Source: a virus
IMG/VR virus record: IMGVR_UViG_3300010354_000892
Span: 1 to 20,241 of that record
DNA length: 20,241 nt
Reading direction: 5' to 3' (one strand)
How positions within the stretch are numbered: the first letter of the stretch is position 1; the number at the start of each line of letters is the position of its first letter. The position numbers and the translations under genes were made by a program. This document shows positions 19,020-20,241 of this stretch, piece after piece. The notes beneath the pieces were generated by a model. The model ran no database searches and was not told the origin of the DNA. It saw only the letters and a program-made list of their open reading frames with translations.

Positions 19020-19966
19020 GCCGACTCCTGCAGCACCCGAACCGTCCGAGCGGTCGCCTTCATCGTCCCCGCCGGGGTCAAAGGAACCGACACCTTATCG
19101 AGCACCACCACCTTACTCAACCGGGTTCCCGTGTTACGGATCTCCACTACGTCCCCCGCGTCAAGCGACGGGTCAGCGATCTGAACCCATTCCACGTTCT
19201 CCTCAGCACCCTTTACCTTCGCTAACTGAGCCGTTGCCACCGCCACGCCGTCCGCCGTTGAAGTGATCAGCGGAGACGACACAAACGTGGGCCGCTCCCC
19301 AAACGCCCCATAACGGTAGGTTGGCGAAGCGGGGTCCTCATCAAACGCGACCACCCGCACCGGGGTCGCCACGTTTGTCCCCTCACCCGTCACAACGACA
19401 CCGTTAAACGTCTGATCCGTGCTTATGCGCCGGGACACGTCCAGAATCATCGCCTCTGGCCCCTCCTCATACACCTCAACCGGGGTCTGCTCCGACGGGT
19501 CAGGCGTCGGCGTAAGGACTGCGATCCCATCCCCATCGAAATACAGATCGAAACCGCCAGCCGTCGCCAGTTTCAGAGCGTCCTGCCACGGGTCTTGCCC
19601 CGAGCCGCCAGACTGCAGGCCAAGGACAATCGCCGGAACTGTCTGGCTTGTCGATTGGAAATCGGTCTCGACATCAGCCCACCGATCCGACAAGAGCAAA
19701 CTGATCGCATCACCGAGATTCGTAGAAGCAGAGATCGGGTACGGGTTTATCCATAGACTCTTCGACACGCGAATAGAGCGATCCACGCCGACGAGATCCA
19801 TCGTCGCCCCGCTAGAACCGTCAGACACATTCACTTCCGTCAGCACGAAGACTCCTAGCGGAACCTGCTCATCGAAGGTCTCGCTCGCGTAGGACTGCTT
19901 CATTGCCCCGTAGGTATCGAATGCTGCCGACAGGTCAGAGTAAGACGGATTTGCGGGGAGAGGCAC
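19016..19966 (-). CDS. Tail protein, probable minor tail / tail-hub (DUF5047-like)
   Basis: GTG at 19966 lies directly after the upstream stop, with AGGAGA upstream. The 316-residue product has VPLGVFVLTEVNVSDGSSGATMDLVGVDRSIRVSKS near residues 35-70, DAISLLLSDRW, WQDALKLATAGGFDLYFDGDGIAVLTP and a beta-rich C-terminal half (FNGVVVTGEGTN, DPSLDAGDVVEIRNTGTR). It resembles hub-type siphovirus tail proteins (gpD or DUF5047-like). It would sit at the tail tip with the glycine-rich adhesin. The family name is a recollection, not a search result. Confidence 0.75.
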   Translation of the reverse strand: MPLPANPSYSDLSAAFDTYGAMKQSYASETFDEQVPLGVFVLTEVNVSDGSSGATMDLVGVDRSIRVSKSLWINPYPISASTNLGDAISLLLSDRWADVETDFQSTSQTVPAIVLGLQSGGSGQDPWQDALKLATAGGFDLYFDGDGIAVLTPTPDPSEQTPVEVYEEGPEAMILDVSRRISTDQTFNGVVVTGEGTNVATPVRVVAFDEDPASPTYRYGAFGERPTFVSSPLITSTADGVAVATAQLAKVKGAEENVEWVQIADPSLDAGDVVEIRNTGTRLSKVVVLDKVSVPLTPAGTMKATARTVRVLQESA

Positions 19967-20224
19967 TCATTCTCCTAAAAGTGGATTCGGCGGAGGAACA
20001 AATACCTGATTTGATACGTCCCAAGTATCCCCAATCGCGGCATACTTCCCGCGAGGGTAGGGATCGGGGTACGGCAGATCAAACTCAAATGTCTGAACCC
20101 ACTCTCCACCGAAGATCGACTGAAGAAAAGCGATTCCAGCCGCTTCATCGGGGGCGTCAATATCGCTCACAAGCGTCACATCTATAACCTGAGAGAGATG
20201 ATTCAGTTTCGCGAACTGTGCCAT
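19967..20224 (-). CDS. Small phage protein, 85 aa, MAxFAKL type
   Basis: ATG at 20224 overlaps the upstream stop as TAATG. The product starts MAQFAKLNHLSQVIDVTLVS and has DEAAGIAFLQSIFGGEWVQT, then GKYAAIGDTWDVSNQVFVPP and a proline-rich end. This layout, FAKL...V, GIAFxxxxFGGxWVQT, YAAIGxxWD, FVPPxP, is widespread in marine myophages and other phages near tail genes, with unknown function. The match is from memory. Confidence 0.78.
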   Translation of the reverse strand: MAQFAKLNHLSQVIDVTLVSDIDAPDEAAGIAFLQSIFGGEWVQTFEFDLPYPDPYPRGKYAAIGDTWDVSNQVFVPPPNPLLGE

Positions 20225-20241
20225 TATCCCACCACCACTAT
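20224..20241 (-). CDS. C-terminal end of an upstream gene (partial)
   Basis: The minus strand reads ...IVVVG and TAA, with the stop overlapping the next ATG as TAATG. Only five residues are visible, so nothing can be said about its product. The overlap suggests a real gene of the tail operon continuing past the right edge. Confidence 0.45.
   Translation of the reverse strand: MVVVG

Overview
The window looks like part of a tailed double-stranded DNA phage (or prophage) genome, GC-rich by eye, most likely of a high-GC Gram-positive (actinobacterial) host. The support is a large terminase, tail proteins, holin and endolysin, a Gam/Erf recombination pair, many GTG starts, and dense 1 to 4 bp stop/start overlaps. 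Promoters have the form TTGACG-17 bp-TANNNT, one start looks leaderless, and there is a near-perfect bacterial parS site. The host assignment is inference. No tRNA, rRNA, CRISPR array or insertion sequence was seen. No gene-free stretch exceeds 165 bp.

Layout. From 20241 down to 16333 (minus strand) runs the end of a tail operon: small tail proteins, a 316-residue tail protein, a glycine-rich fibre-tip-like protein, an unknown protein and a glycosyltransferase-like gene. A plus-strand cassette (13754-16342) interrupts it, encoding a peptidoglycan-binding domain, a GT2-like glycosyltransferase, an NAD-dependent epimerase and a GT32-like glycosyltransferase. From 13719 down to 12438 (minus) lie lysis genes: holin-like protein, one-TM coiled-coil protein, M15-type endolysin and a small Cys/HTH protein. 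They end at a strong hairpin.

A promoter at 12315-12343 then drives a long minus-strand operon to 1593. In order it holds two small unknowns, Gam, Erf, a winged-helix replication initiator with iteron-like repeats inside the gene, a loader-like protein, a 34-residue zinc ribbon, HNH nuclease, RusA-like resolvase, HTH protein, ParB-fold protein 1, GNAT acetyltransferase, an IbrA-like PP-loop protein, its IbrB-like ParB partner, ParB-fold protein 3, a small membrane protein, small and large terminase, a 91-residue unknown, a second glycosyltransferase-like gene and a DNA methyltransferase. A second promoter of matching design (1562-1590) starts an operon of seven small unknown genes that runs off the left edge.

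Most notable: (i) a canonical parS palindrome at the end of a ParB-like gene; (ii) two matched promoter-leader modules sharing an AT element, a 5' hairpin with a common loop, and an identically spaced ribosome binding site; (iii) a putative origin inside the replication gene; (iv) the PP-loop/ParB block with three ParB-fold proteins; (v) a reversed glycosylation cassette splitting the late genes.
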